In this document: one piece after another, positions 49,098 through 59,209 of the stretch | How the letters are laid out: each line of letters starts with the position of its first letter | Position numbering within the stretch: position 1 is the first letter of the stretch | NCBI GenBank assembly: GCA_023055505.1 | Contig: JALIRH010000001.1 | Location: 120,749,723-120,813,722, forward strand | Direction of reading: 5' to 3' | DNA length: 64,000 nt | DNA from: Callipepla californica brunnescens | Taxonomy: Eukaryota > Chordata > Aves > Galliformes > Odontophoridae | The notes under the pieces: generated by a model | The model's database searches: none | Seen by the model: the letters and a program-made list of their open reading frames with translations, nothing else | What the model was told of the DNA's origin: nothing | Position numbers and translations under genes: made by a program

Positions 49098-50089
49098 ATG
49101 ACTGGTCTCACCAAGAAGCTAGAGCATCCCTGGGAACAGAGTACAGCCTTACAGAAGGAGCAGAAACATTTCTGCTTTTAACCGCTGTGGCCAGCAACCC
49201 TAGGAAAGATACCCAAGAATTAACTAAGAGATGCCTGTTTGTCACATGACATTTTCAGCTCACTGTTAGCACAGAGCTGTCCAAGGCCAGCTGAGCACAG
49301 GCTCCAGTATGACCCCATGTGCTGGAATTGGGGCTGTCTTTTTTCCCTTCTCTGAATGCAACTCACCAACTAAATATTCTGGAAATAACATGCATGGCAA
49401 GAAACAAATGGAACAAGCAGGAAGGAAATCCTCACGTAACACGTGAGGACGATAAATTTCCCATTTCCCATAAAAGATATCCCACAGCAAGATTCACCCA
49501 ATACTTGTCTGTGAGTCTAATAATTCTAAACAATTAGAAAGGAGAAAACAAAGCCTGTGAGAAGATGTTGTTATATGGCAAAGCAACATTTTGGGAACAA
49601 GAATGCAGTTTTCCAGAAGATAATGTTCCTTCATTTTTTTTTCCCCTACACAATTTCAGAAGAGAGGTATTTAATCTTTTTATAAATAAGTAAGAATGTA
49701 TTTGCTTCCAGAGTCTACAAAATATGTCTGCAACGAAGCAATGTGGAGACATTTGTGGAATTAAATAGCTAATTTAATTCTCATAAGAAACCATAACCAT
49801 AGCTGAGGACTGTATCTCAGAGGACAGGGCTGACCTTTCAGCAGATGATGCTAGGTTTAAAATGACTTCTCATCACTGAAAGCCCAATCTAACTTCAGTT
49901 AAAATAAATTAAAAGCTATCAGTGGCTTCTGTGGATATTGGATTAGACCACATAAAACCCACTTGAATGCTGGGAACCCAAGGAAATTATCATGGTAAAT
50001 CTAACTTCTAGTGAGGTCTTACAGGCTTTAAAACATCTCTCTGCAGTCCCATTAAGAATAGGTTTCCACTTGGCTCATGAATAATTCAC
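49098..50089. other. Intergenic between array and class II beta relic
   Basis: Nothing recognised. Cytoplasmic-tail exons or a 3' UTR of the class II relic (minus strand) would lie here but cannot be identified. Confidence 0.5.
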
Positions 50090-50195
50090 CTTTCTTTTTC
50101 TTTTGATAGACGATGAGTCCCACCACGATGAAGCCTAAGTTCAGCACAAAGTCCAGCATTCTACTTCTTATTGACAGCAGATCCAGAGCACACTT
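50090..50195 (-). pseudogene. MHC class II beta-like relic: connecting peptide / transmembrane exon
   Basis: On the minus strand an exon-like block follows the acceptor tcttccaacag and ends GAAAG|gtgaat. It reads SIRSRMLDFVLNLGFIVVGL and continues VYQKKKK: a hydrophobic membrane segment ending in a short basic anchor. The SxxSKML..GFVLGL..G pattern of the class II beta connecting-peptide/TM exon is still visible, and the length (106 bp) is close to the usual 111 bp. It lies about 60 bp 3' of the beta-2 block; that intron is very short, as in chicken class II genes. The frame is shifted relative to the expected splice phase, so the block is probably inactive. Confidence 0.6.
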
Positions 50196-50249
50196 CTGTT
50201 GGAAGAGCAGTTCAGAGTTAAGGCCCAGGCTAGGCATTATTTCTTCTTA

Positions 50250-50499
50250 AAATCTTTTCCAGTTTCCTGCTGCCCACGTATTGCTGGGAGTGACATTTCC
50301 CAAGATTTTCTGACCCCCCAATTTTCAGTCTCTTTCTCCAGGCCGTGGTGATGGGCAACTTTGTTCACCTCTTCACGCCTATTTCTGAAGCACTTGATTT
50401 TGATTTCAGAAGGATAAAAGCCCGTTGCAGAACAGACTATATTCTTGGTATAGATCCATGGTTTTATTTGCATGGCAGAAATTTTCACTTTGGTTTTAA
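50250..50499 (-). pseudogene. MHC class II beta-like relic: beta-2 Ig (C1-set) domain exon
   Basis: After a polypyrimidine tract and cag (50502-50500) the minus strand opens in phase 1, the phase used by class II beta-2 exons. It reads VKTKVKISAMQ, then IVCSATGFYPSEIKIKCFRN and REEV. The C..TGFYP.EI.....FRN.REE core is the hallmark of the class II beta-2 C1-set domain. The normally invariant Trp after the first strand is Cys here, and the second half (ENWGVRKSWEMS...) has lost the second domain cysteine and runs into a stop. This is a host antigen-presentation gene relic, lying between the unknown array and NARS2. Class I alpha-3 and SIRP C1 domains are poorer matches because of the FYPSEI..K.FRN.REE spacing. 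Confidence 0.7.
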
Positions 50500-50999
50500 C
50501 TGAAAAAAAAAAAAAAGATTGAGTTCTCCTCCCTGAGAACTGTTCTTAGCAAGAGGATCTATGCACATCATATGAATTTCTCCTCCAAAACCATTTATCA
50601 ATGGTTTAAGCCTTTAAGCCATGACCAACTGCCATCAGAATGATCTCACACTACAGCCATAATCATCTTTCATTCCCTTATTTTCTTCCCTCAGTGAAAG
50701 ATTACCATGGAAGATGCACCCAGTAGGAGCATTTCATGACTTCTCCACCTCTCAGGTGAGTTCATTGCTCCAGAAGTTGGTAGGAGGGTGTGTGCATTTG
50801 TTAGGTTTCAGAGTCCTGTCCCACCATTTTCTGCAAGGCTCCCTTAAGTCATTTCCTTCAGTCTCAGACTCGCAGTAAAGATGTTAACTGCTCCAATCCA
50901 TATCACCCATTCTCCCCCCACCCCACTGAATTCAGACCTATCTCGACCACCCACTCAACTTCTGATGTCAAGTGGCTGTCAGAGAGGTGACAGAGGGGG

Positions 51000-51225
51000 A
51001 CAAATGTTACCCCAGGCTGCAAATTTCTCCCTTGAAGCATACTGAGCCACTCCAGTCTGTCCTAGCACTTTGTGACTGTCTGTCTGAAATCCACATGGGA
51101 CACATAGAAACCCACATCGCTGTCATAGGAACAGACCTCCTGCTGGTCCCAGATAAATGTGTCCAGGTGCCTTGCTGGACACGTCATTCATGTTTTGGCT
51201 GTGGTAGGAAATGCCCTAGGGGAAG
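51000..51225 (-). pseudogene. MHC class II beta-like relic: beta-1 domain exon, broken
   Basis: About 0.5 kb 5' of the beta-2 block the minus strand gives [10 protein letters not shown] followed by a stop, and then, after a shift of frame, [21 protein letters not shown], then VTKC and another stop and DRLEWLS. The order CH(Y/F)L...E.RV..........(Y/W).(R/Q)QEV..(F/Y)DSDVG.(F/Y)V is that of the class II beta-1 (peptide-binding) domain. At least two in-frame stops and one frameshift show that it cannot encode a functional domain. Position and strand fit one pseudogene with the two blocks downstream. No signal-peptide exon could be assigned. Confidence 0.6.
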
Positions 51226-54200
51226 AAACACTGAACTAATTCAGGGCAAACATTTTGCTGCAGTTTCCTCTTATTCTCCAATGGCCAGGATCTCTGCTCA
51301 CCTGGAGGATCTGTGCAAAGAGCTATTTTTCTTTTCAGCTTATCACTGCCAGAGCCCCAACCCACAGAGGTCTTGAAGCTAGGAATTTCTAGAGAGGTTG
51401 CTGATGCTCAGGTGGGGAAAATAGTTTAAAGAGGGAGACAGGCTGGTAACAACCATGTCTCTTGCCACAGTATGAAGTTCTCATCAGAGCTATAAGTGGA
51501 GGAAATTGAAAGATTTTTGAATGCTGAGGGGACTGGGCAGCCCCTCAGTACAGGTCCACTCAATAGCAAAAGTGACAACATCACTGATAACCAAGGAGGG
51601 ACAGGGTTAATTTCTGCCTTTCACCATCTCTGCTGGAGGAAGGCAGACTGTTCCATCAAGGAACAGCAAGCAGCAACAGAGAAGAACAGCTATCAGAGAT
51701 GCTCACACATTGTCGTGCACCTCCCTGGCTCCATCCCTGGGGTGGTATCTCCTGTCTGGCTCCTTTCAGGGATGAAGGAGTAATCTCAGAGGACCACGGA
51801 TACACCGTAAGCCCAGCACAGGGAATTTGCATAATCTCTGAGCATTGCATTTACTCACCCATCAACTTGGGTGGAGCATGGAAGCATGGAGCTGGCCACA
51901 AAGTCGGCCAGGTCAAGCGATGTGTTACCCTCTGACAGAAGGATGTGTTCTCTCCTTTTCTTCACCTGCTGGGAAACATAGAAAAAAAAGAAAAAATGAA
52001 GGACAGTGTAAGAAACAGTTTTTGTGTCTGCTTTTGTCTCTTCCCAGTGAGGGGTTAAGAAAAAGAAAAGAGAAAAAAAAAAAAAAAGGAAGCTGAGATA
52101 GAAAGAATGAATTATCTAAACCAGTGATTTGTTTAGGGAAAATCATCTTTATTTATTGGAAGGAATGTTCTTTTTCTTCTATCTCATTTCACTGGGAAGT
52201 TACTGCTGCGAAACAAAGAAATACAAATTCTTTACTTTGGAATAAAGACAAATGTGCTTCATTTTGGGTTACCAGGATACAACTGGGGAAAAAAAAAATA
52301 AAAGGAAGAAAGAAACTAAAAAGAACAGCACTTTCTAATCACTGTGTCCCCACTGCTCTTTCTGAAGCATAGCAGGATGCAGCCTAACTTGTGCATCTCA
52401 GTTTCATGCTAAGACCTTAAGGGGCACCAGAGGGCATCTGCTGATACAGTGAAACGTCTCCATAAAGTGAGGAGTCTGTCAGATTGAAGAACTGCATATT
52501 AACCATAGGTTAACAAGGATATTTATCTGCCTTACTCTTCTTTAGGGGAGGACATGCTTATACCTTGCACACAAAGTCTTTTGTCTGCTCACAAGGCAAT
52601 GCACTATACTGCAACTAGAAGGCACAGGCTGACCTGATGATGCAGTGAAGACTTTCTTAGGACTGAGATCAGAGGTCCACAGACAGCAATAAAAACCCTC
52701 ACTGAAATCAGAAAGATCTGCTGAAATGCCACTGCTGGTAAAGACATTCTCTGGGCTGACAGAAGTAAAGATGGAAAAGATTTCCATAAGGCCAGCCCGG
52801 AGAGCAGAGTTTTCCCATAATGGCATCTCCAGTTCCTAACTATGTAGAGCAACAGATTAATGTTATCAGCTACAAGAGAGACAAGAGCTTTCTTGAAGGA
52901 GGGAGGATTTGATTTTTTTTTTGCTTTGCAGCACTCCCACCCTGTTTCTTGCCCTTCTTTTTAGTCCTACTTCCCAGCCTGATCTGGATGGCTCTGCTTA
53001 CTACCCTAGACCTTCCTACTTGGGAATGCTCCATTTTTTTATTGGACTCTCTGATATCTTGACTGAGAAATCCTCCTCTCTCCCCATTGCACTTCTTGAG
53101 GTCTGAAAGAGGTCACAGGTCCAGGAAATCATCATGGCAATGTGCTAGCTAAAAGCCTCAGCATCAAAAGGAAACAAGGACAGGTTTACTTCAAAAGCAG
53201 AACTGTGTGAAGCTATTCCTCCTCCACCCACTAGAAGAGATGAAGTGAAGGAACAGAAAGCTGTAGAGTGCATGGGTGAGGAGGCTGAATGTTGAGACAG
53301 AGTAAAAGCACCAGGCTGAAAAATGCACAGAAGAGGCATTTCAGAGCATTTCTCCTGCCAGGTGAAGGCTGAGCATTGCTTACACAGGTGATGCCAAGGA
53401 GGTGATGATCTACAAGCACATCACTAATTGTCTACTCCCATCCAAATACTGATGCTCCCTGTTTGGAAGTTCTTCCCCACCATTTTTCCAAACTTTCCCT
53501 ATGCACAGCTGGGAGTGTAACAGAATGATTATTTCTCACCATTCTTTAAGCTTCTCTCCCTGCAGACACCCAGACAACTGGCTTTCTGCCTCCCAGCTCG
53601 GACTTACATTATAAACTGATGCATGAACTACAGCAGTGTCCTCTGGAGAGCTTTTAGAAGCACTCTTTTCTGTGGGGAAGGAAAGAGAACACAAATTCAG
53701 ACACTGATGCGTCCTTTTTAGGCAGCCAAACTGGCTCCAAAACACCCAGTCCAGGTACCAGAAAGGGAACAGACACGTGAGCTAGCTCTAGCACTGTGCA
53801 GACCCATGAGGATGACCTGAAACAACCTGCAACCTGTGCCTGTCATTGGGACTGTGATTCATGTTATCAACACTACAGAATATCTGTCCAGTGAGAAAAG
53901 CAGCATGCAGTGACGAGAGGATGGTCAGCTTTGAGAGAAGCAAACTGATGTTTGTTGGAGAGCTTTGGGAACATACAAACACCTCTCTGTCCCTCTGTCC
54001 TCTTAAAAAGCTTGCTTGGAACTGTGCCTGTTAGCACACAAAGGTTATCTGCAGCCCAGGAGCCTGGAGCAGCTCACAGCAAAATGATTAATGCTTCGTC
54101 CTCATTTTCTTTCAGGAGTGATGGACCAAAGTCCTGCTCTCTCCAGTGACACCATAGTTTATCCAGTCTGGAGGTAGTTCTGTGTGTCAAGCTATCCTGG

Positions 54201-55611
54201 AAAAACATATTCTGGGATACTATGGCCAAACACATAAGGCAAATGACAAGTAATAAATGTACCATCTGTGACCTGGTAGAGAGAAGACCTAATGTGCGCT
54301 GAACACTTATTACATACTCATTTAATTCTCACATAAAGCCAGCAGCTCCCTGAACAGTAGAGCACTACCAGTTTCTGTATCTCTGTCTCACACTGCAGCA
54401 GGATCAGCTCCTTCCTCCACTGCAGTTCCGTAAGAAACTACATCATGTCACTGTATCAACACACAGCAAAGCTCAATACTCGTCCTGATGGGAAGCCATC
54501 ATGATTGGCATTAAACAAAACTAATTCTGCTAAGTCAGAAGTTCCAAGTCATACATGGCTGTGAGTTTCCATCCAGCATTACCCCACTAGTATCCAGGCA
54601 GTCTGCCTGATCCCTTACAACTGCACAGAGGACAGATGAAACCAGCTATGAAGTTCTCCACATTGGTTCTAGCCTAGTTCCCACCCACCCTTTCTATGTT
54701 CCTTTCAGTGGTTTCCTGTCCTTCTTCTTACTTTCTTTCTCCTCCACGGGGCTATTCCTGTGCCCCTGCTCTGCACCTCTAATTCCTTAGGATGGCCTTC
54801 TGAGGGAGCTCAGAGCTCAGGTCTGACCAAGCGCCATAGGTGGGGACACCTCTGACTGGGAGAAAAGAGAGAGGTGAAGGAAGGCTCCAGCAAGCCATGA
54901 GAGGACTTTGAGGGCAAGACGTTTCTTATTCATAGATGAAAAGCACCACAGGGAAAGTCAAAAAAGCATATCTACAAAGCTTTCCTCTTCTCTTTCCCAT
55001 GAGCTCAGCTCGTTTCTTTTAAATGAGGTCTCTGGTCAGTACATTTTTTCTTACCCAGGACCATGTAGTGAGGCAGGAGTTTGTCTTCCTGCAAGCAGTG
55101 CAGCTAATAAAGCTGCTTCTCAGCATCTCCAGGTCTGGGGGCACTGCTGCTTCCACTTCAGAGGGGAAGTAAATCAGGGGCATGAAGCAGAGTGGCAGTG
55201 TTTCACATCTTCATTCTTTTAGCACAGTGCATAGGAAAGCAAGGCAGTCAGCCAGAAGGACAGGAGAGTGGGGTGACAGCAGCCAGGTGCTACACCATTC
55301 CCAACACCCACTGCAGCGTGCTCCACAACATCGGTATACTGCAGAGAAGAGGAGCTTCTCCCTTCAATCCCTTCCTATCAGAGTCTCAGATGCCACATCA
55401 GGAGTAGGGCCTGCAGACTGCTCTGAAAAGACATCAGGAGTTGTTTTCACTCATGCAGCCCCATCCCCAGGTTTCCTCATGCAATGGAAGCAGTGGGAGC
55501 CTTTCCCAGTGCTCCTGGGGCAGTGGAGATGGTGACCGTGCTACCAAGGCTTCAGAAACGTACAGGTCCCCTTGTCCCCTCTATGGGGACCCCTTGTTCC
55601 CACCATATCAC
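51226..55611. other. Unassigned region with minus-strand exon-like segments
   Basis: Repeat-poor. On the minus strand two open segments with good splice sites are seen (53669-53608 and 51968-51859), with compatible phase. I cannot name a gene from them. The + strand frames show no recognisable domain. Confidence 0.45.
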
Positions 55612-55785
55612 AGACTCATAGAATCACAGAACTGCTTGGGTTAGAAAGGACCTCAAAGATCATCCAGTTCCAACCTCCCTGCCACAGGCAGTGTTGTTAA
55701 CTGCTGGATCAAACAGCAGATCAGGTTGCCCAGGGCTTCATCCATCTTGGTCTTGTACATCTCCAGGGATGGGGCATCCATATAA
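55612..55785 (-). mobile_element. CR1 3'-end fragment
   Basis: Complement of the CR1 3' tail: tcatagaatcacagaactg then ttagaaaggacctcaaagat and catccatcttggtc. Followed immediately by a + strand CR1. Confidence 0.85.
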
Positions 55786-55799
55786 TGGGATCCCCTGTT

Positions 55800-56289
55800 T
55801 GCCATTGTCCTGCTCTACTCTACCATGCTGTGGCCTCACTGTGTGCAAATTTGGGCACCACCGTAAAACTATTTGAGAGCATCCAAAGGAGGGCTACAAA
55901 GATGGAAAAGGGTTTGGAGGGCAAAGGGTATGAGGAGAAGCTGAGGGCCCTTGGTCACCTTGTTCCAGAGAAGAGGAGGATGAGGGGAGGACTCGTGGCA
56001 GCCTCCAGCTCCTCATGGTGGCCTGCAGCCAGCACAGGGAGTGGAGGGGCAATGCTGATAGAAAGAGCTCAAGGGAATGGCACGGAACTGCCAGGGGAGG
56101 GTGGGGGAAGGGGGGTGAGGAAAAGGCTCTGCCCCAGAAGATGGTAGGCACAATCCCAGAGCTCAGAGAGAGCTAGGACACCCCTCTCAGACATTGGGTT
56201 TGGTTTTTCAGGGGTCCTGTTTGGGCCGTTGGTTGGACCTGATGACCCCTGTAGGCCCCTTCTAACTCTTCAGATCTACGATTCTCATA
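55800..56289 (+). mobile_element. CR1 3'-end fragment
   Basis: Reads RRATKMEKGLEGKGYEEKLR in the CR1 C-terminal frame and ends at a CR1-like tail (cccttctaactcttcagatctacgattct). Confidence 0.8.
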
Positions 56290-56767
56290 GAAGTCAGAGC
56301 AGGAGGGCAGGAGGTGCTCCAGGCATGGATCAGCAGCCCAGGAGATGCCCATGGTGGAACAGGCTGTTCCCCTGCAGCCCATAGGCATCACATGGAGCAG
56401 ATGTCTACATGCAGCAGTGGAGCAGCTCATGGTGCAGCAGTGATGTGACCTGGAGGAAGCTGCAGCCCATGAAGAGGACCAGATGGAGCTAGAGTGGAGC
56501 AGGGCAGAGCGTGACCACAAAGGAGCAACAAAGATGAAGCATTACGGACTGATTACAGCTCCCATTCTCCGTTCCCCTGTGCTGATGGAGAGGAGAAGGT
56601 AGAAGAGAGGGGTTAGGGAGGAGGTTTTAGTTTGCTTTTAGCTCCAGTCTGTTAGCAACGGGCAATCAACCACATCAGTCTCCCTACACTGAGTCTGCTC
56701 TGCCTGCCACAGCAATTGGTGAGTGATCTCCCCATCCTCAGCCCTTGAGCCCACAGTGAAACTCGAA
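56290..56767 (+). mobile_element. ERVL-type LTR fragment (probable)
   Basis: Sequence such as agcagcccaggagatgccc, ctgcagcccat and caattggtgagtgatctcccc resembles chicken ERVL-family LTRs. The identification is from memory of the family style and needs a repeat-library match. Confidence 0.4.
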
Positions 56768-56816
56768 CATCTTCAAGGTCTCTTCCAACCCAAGCTGCCC
56801 TATGATTCCATAATAT
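56768..56816 (+). mobile_element. CR1 3' tail fragment
   Basis: cttcaaggtctcttccaacccaagctgccctatgattcc is a CR1 3' terminus. Confidence 0.65.
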
Positions 56817-57040
56817 TTACTCCCTCTTCCTTAAGGAGAGTGCCATAAACGCCCAGAGTCCAATCGGAGTTTTTGCAATATTTTATTACAATCAAAAGGT
56901 GAAAAGCAATAAGCAAACAGCGCTGGGTGTGCTGGGGAGTCTCCGCTGCACCAACGTCAGACACAGAAAAGACCGACCCCTCCTTCTTTTATACATAGTT
57001 CCACCTGATTCCCCCAAAGTCTTCTCCTTCCTTCATTCCA

Positions 57041-58550
57041 CTTCACTTTGTCCTTCTGTGCTTGCAAGGGCTGTTGCTAGGGGTCATATTCTTCCCTCTG
57101 GGGTCGTGAGGAGGAAGATAAGTCGTCTTCCTCAATGTTCTTCTATTCATCCTTTGTTCACTTTGTCCTTCTGTGCTTGCGTGGGCTGTTGCTAGGGATC
57201 ATATTCTTCAGCAAAGCCTTTGACACGGTCTCCCACAGTATTCTCCTGGGGAAACTGGCAGCCTGTGGTGTGGACAGGTTCACTCTTCTCTGGGTTGAGA
57301 ATTGGCTAGAGGGTTGTGCCCAGTGGGTAGTGGTTAATGGAGTTAAGTCCAGCTGGCGTCCCGTCACGAGTGGTGTCCCCCAGGGGTCGGTATTGGGGCC
57401 CATCTTGTTTAATATCTTTATTGATGACCTGGATGAGGGGATTGAGTGTACCCTCAGTAAATTTGCGGATGACACCAAGTTGGGAGGATGTGTCGATCTG
57501 CCTGAGGGTAGGGAGGCCCTTCAGCGGGATCTGGATAGGCTAGACAGTTGGGCTGAGCTCAATGGGATGAGGTTCAATAAGGCCAAGTGCCGGGCCCTGC
57601 ACTTTGGCCACAATAACCCCATGCAATGCTATAGGCTTGGGGCAGAATGGCTTGAGGAGTGTATAGAGGAAAAGGACCTGAGGGTGTTGGTTGATGCTCA
57701 GCTCAACATGAGCCAGCAGTGTGCCCAGGTGGCCAAGAAGGCCAATGGCATCCTGGCCTGTATTAGGAATAGTGTGGCCAGCAGGAGCAGGGAGGTGATC
57801 ATCCCCCTGTACTCAGCTCTGGTGCGGCCGCACCTCGAGTACTGTGTTCAGTTTTGGGCCCCTCACTACAAGAGAGACATTGAGGCCCTGAAGCGTATTC
57901 AGAGAAGGGCAACAAAACTGGTGAGGGGTCTGGAGCACAGGTCTTACGAGGAGCGGCTGAGGGAGCTGGGATTGTTTAGCCTGGAGAAAAGGAGGCTCAG
58001 AGGAGACATCATTGCACTCTACCACTTCCTGAAGGGAGGCTGTGGTGAGGAGGGGGTTGGCCTCTTCTCCCAGGTAACTAATGACAGGACGAGAGGGAAT
58101 GGCCACAAGTTGCGCTGGGGAAGATTTAGATTAGATTTGAGGAAAATTTTTTTCTCTGAGAGAGTGGTTCAGCACTGGAATGGCCTGCCTAGGGAGGTGG
58201 TTGAGGCACCGTCCCTAGCACTGTTCAAGAAGCGTTTAGATGAGGTGCTGAGGGATTTGATTGAGTAGCTTGGTGGGTAGGGATGGTGGTGTGAGGAAGG
58301 TTGGACTAGATGATCTTGTAGGTCCTTTCCAACCTAATGAATCTATGAATCTATGAATCTATATTCTTCCCTCTGGGGGTCGTGAGGAGGAAGATAATCG
58401 TCTTCCTCAATATTCTTCTATTCATCCTTGGTTCACTTTGTCCTTCTGTGCTTGCATGGGCTGTTGCTAGGGGTCATATTCTTCCCTCTGGGGGTCGTGA
58501 GGAGGAGGAGAAGTCGTCTTCCTCAATGTCCTTCTATTCATCCTTGGTTC
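57041..58550. repeat. 115-bp minisatellite, split by CR1
   Basis: Direct repeats each containing ctttgtccttctgtgcttgc, ctgttgctaggg(g/a)tcatattcttc and gtcgtgaggaggaagata. The marker ctttgtcc lies at 57046 and 57161 left of the CR1 and 58436 right of it, followed by a partial copy to about 58550. The period is 115 bp. Confidence 0.85.
57210..58360 (+). mobile_element. Young 5'-truncated CR1 with open ORF2 C-terminus and 3' tail
   Basis: Starts inside the RT domain ([17 protein letters not shown]) and stays open to a stop at 58266-58268. RT motifs seen are [19 protein letters not shown] and the catalytic FADDTKLGG, then the CR1 C-terminal domain ([19 protein letters not shown] ... RTRGNGHKL ... 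[10 protein letters not shown]). The 3' UTR ends in three atgaatct repeats. It is flanked by the 9-bp direct repeat atattcttc (57201-57209 and 58361-58369), a target-site duplication. It inserted into a minisatellite inside an LTR. Intactness indicates a recent insertion. Confidence 0.95.
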
Positions 58551-58764
58551 CAGGCATGCGCACATCGGGTTAGTGGTACGAGGTTAACTGCTCAAAGTTC
58601 AGGCTTTGTTAAAGCACGCTGATACAACTGGCTTATCGGGGGCCCACGCATACATTCTGTTCTCTGGTTGTCTCTTTTCTATCCTACAAGGGAGCGTTTG
58701 GGAGTCTGCAATTAGTGCCCACGTTATCTCTAGTACAGTATCATCCTCGAGTCTGCCCAGTCTG

Positions 58765-58778
58765 CCCCCCCCCCCCCC
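58765..58778. repeat. Poly(C) tract near NARS2 promoter
   Basis: Run of 14 C between the minus-strand LTR and the NARS2 promoter. Confidence 0.95.
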
Positions 58779-58829
58779 ACTCTATTGACACAAATCATCC
58801 GCCATATCTCACAGAGATCGTTCACAACC

Positions 58830-59015
58830 TCTGAACTACATTTCCCAGAAGCCCTTGCGCCCGCTTGGCGGAAGAGGCGGACCTTGCCCGCCGGCGCTTT
58901 CCCCTCCAATTGGTGGACGTGGGCATCCCGCCGAGCGGCCATTGGCTGGAGCGGTCACGTGAGTCCGCGACCCTCTGAGGGGACGCGGCGTGGCCAGGCC
59001 TGGCAGGTCGCTGCC
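58830..59015 (+). promoter_or_regulatory. NARS2: NARS2 promoter region, CpG-rich
   Basis: GC- and CpG-rich segment directly 5' of the NARS2 ATG. Visible sites are ACTACATTTCCCA at 58835-58847 (fits ACTAYRNNNCCCR, the motif bound by ZNF143/THAP11-type factors), inverted CCAAT boxes (ATTGG) at 58909-58913 and 58941-58945, and a palindromic E-box TCACGTGA at 58955-58962. There is no TATA box, as is usual for housekeeping nuclear genes for mitochondrial proteins. The transcription start cannot be fixed from sequence; it probably lies within this interval. Confidence 0.6.
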
Positions 59016-59177
59016 ATGCTGGGAGCGCGGGGCGGGTTGCGAGCGCTCCGCTGCTGCTCTTCCTCCACCTCCTCCTCCTCCTCCTCACTGCCGCGGGAGC
59101 TGCGGGTTCCGGCGGTGCGGCTGCGGGTCCGGGAGGCACTGAGGGCCCGGGAAGCGGCGGGCGAGGTGAAGGTGCAG
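59016..59177 (+). CDS. NARS2: NARS2 exon 1 (mitochondrial asparaginyl-tRNA synthetase, N-terminus)
   Basis: First coding exon, 54 codons, from an ATG at 59016 to CAG|gtgtgt at 59177/59178, phase 0. It encodes an Arg- and Ser-rich N-terminus (MLGARGGLRALRCC...) without acidic residues for its first stretch, as expected of a mitochondrial targeting peptide, and then a segment ending in EVKVQ, which leads directly into the [11 protein letters not shown] of exon 2. The enzyme charges mitochondrial tRNA-Asn in the matrix. The ATG was chosen because it lies in a CpG-rich promoter region, opens the only frame that joins exon 2, and starts an Arg-rich leader. A (tcc)n tract at about 59060-59088 gives a run of serines (SSSTSSSSSS), so this part may vary in length. 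Identification rests on the downstream exons; this exon alone would not be diagnostic. Confidence 0.88.
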
Positions 59178-59209
59178 GTGTGTTGCAGAGGTTCTGCATT
59201 AAGGGTTGA

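Larger units (their letters stand above)
32165..49100. repeat. Complex tandem/inverted array of an unidentified unit (about 17 kb)
   Basis: Several modules recur at near identity. Leader L(+), starting cattttcatactcatgtgag, occurs at 33699, 38612, 46093 and 48593, so repeat units are 4913, 7481 and 2500 bp. Each unit reads L(+), two 3' modules, one body, followed by 1, 2 or 0 copies of a subunit [leader(-), CR1 remnant, solo LTR, 3' module, body]. The six body copies start (atgtattttaatttgtgatg) near 35032, 37447, 39949, 42157, 44939 and 47429. Bodies, 3' modules and leader(-) share one orientation (minus-strand transcript sense: AATAAA follows the body). I do not recognise the unit; it may be a multicopy gene family, an amplified pseudogene or a segmental duplication. 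Confidence 0.9.
56841..58737 (-). mobile_element. Minus-strand solo LTR containing a minisatellite and the CR1
   Basis: In minus sense it has TG...CA-type ends (tgtactagag ... tttatggca), a TATA box tataaaag at 56994-56987, AATAAA at 56887-56882, and about 45 bp of U5-like sequence. The 5' (U3) part holds 115-bp tandem repeats. Without the CR1 and one copy of its 9-bp target duplication the LTR would be about 737 bp. No internal retroviral genes are seen. No clear target-site duplication was found at its own ends, so borders are provisional. Confidence 0.55.

Noticed and set aside
32165..49100. CRISPR-like or classical satellite interpretation of the repeat array
   Set aside because: Units are kilobases long, modular, partly inverted and carry an LTR and CR1; this is a segmental-type array in a vertebrate genome.
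57135..58268. 377-codon reverse-transcriptase frame as a host gene
   Set aside because: It is the ORF2 C-terminus of a 5'-truncated CR1 with its 3' tail and target duplication. The first ~25 codons belong to the minisatellite.
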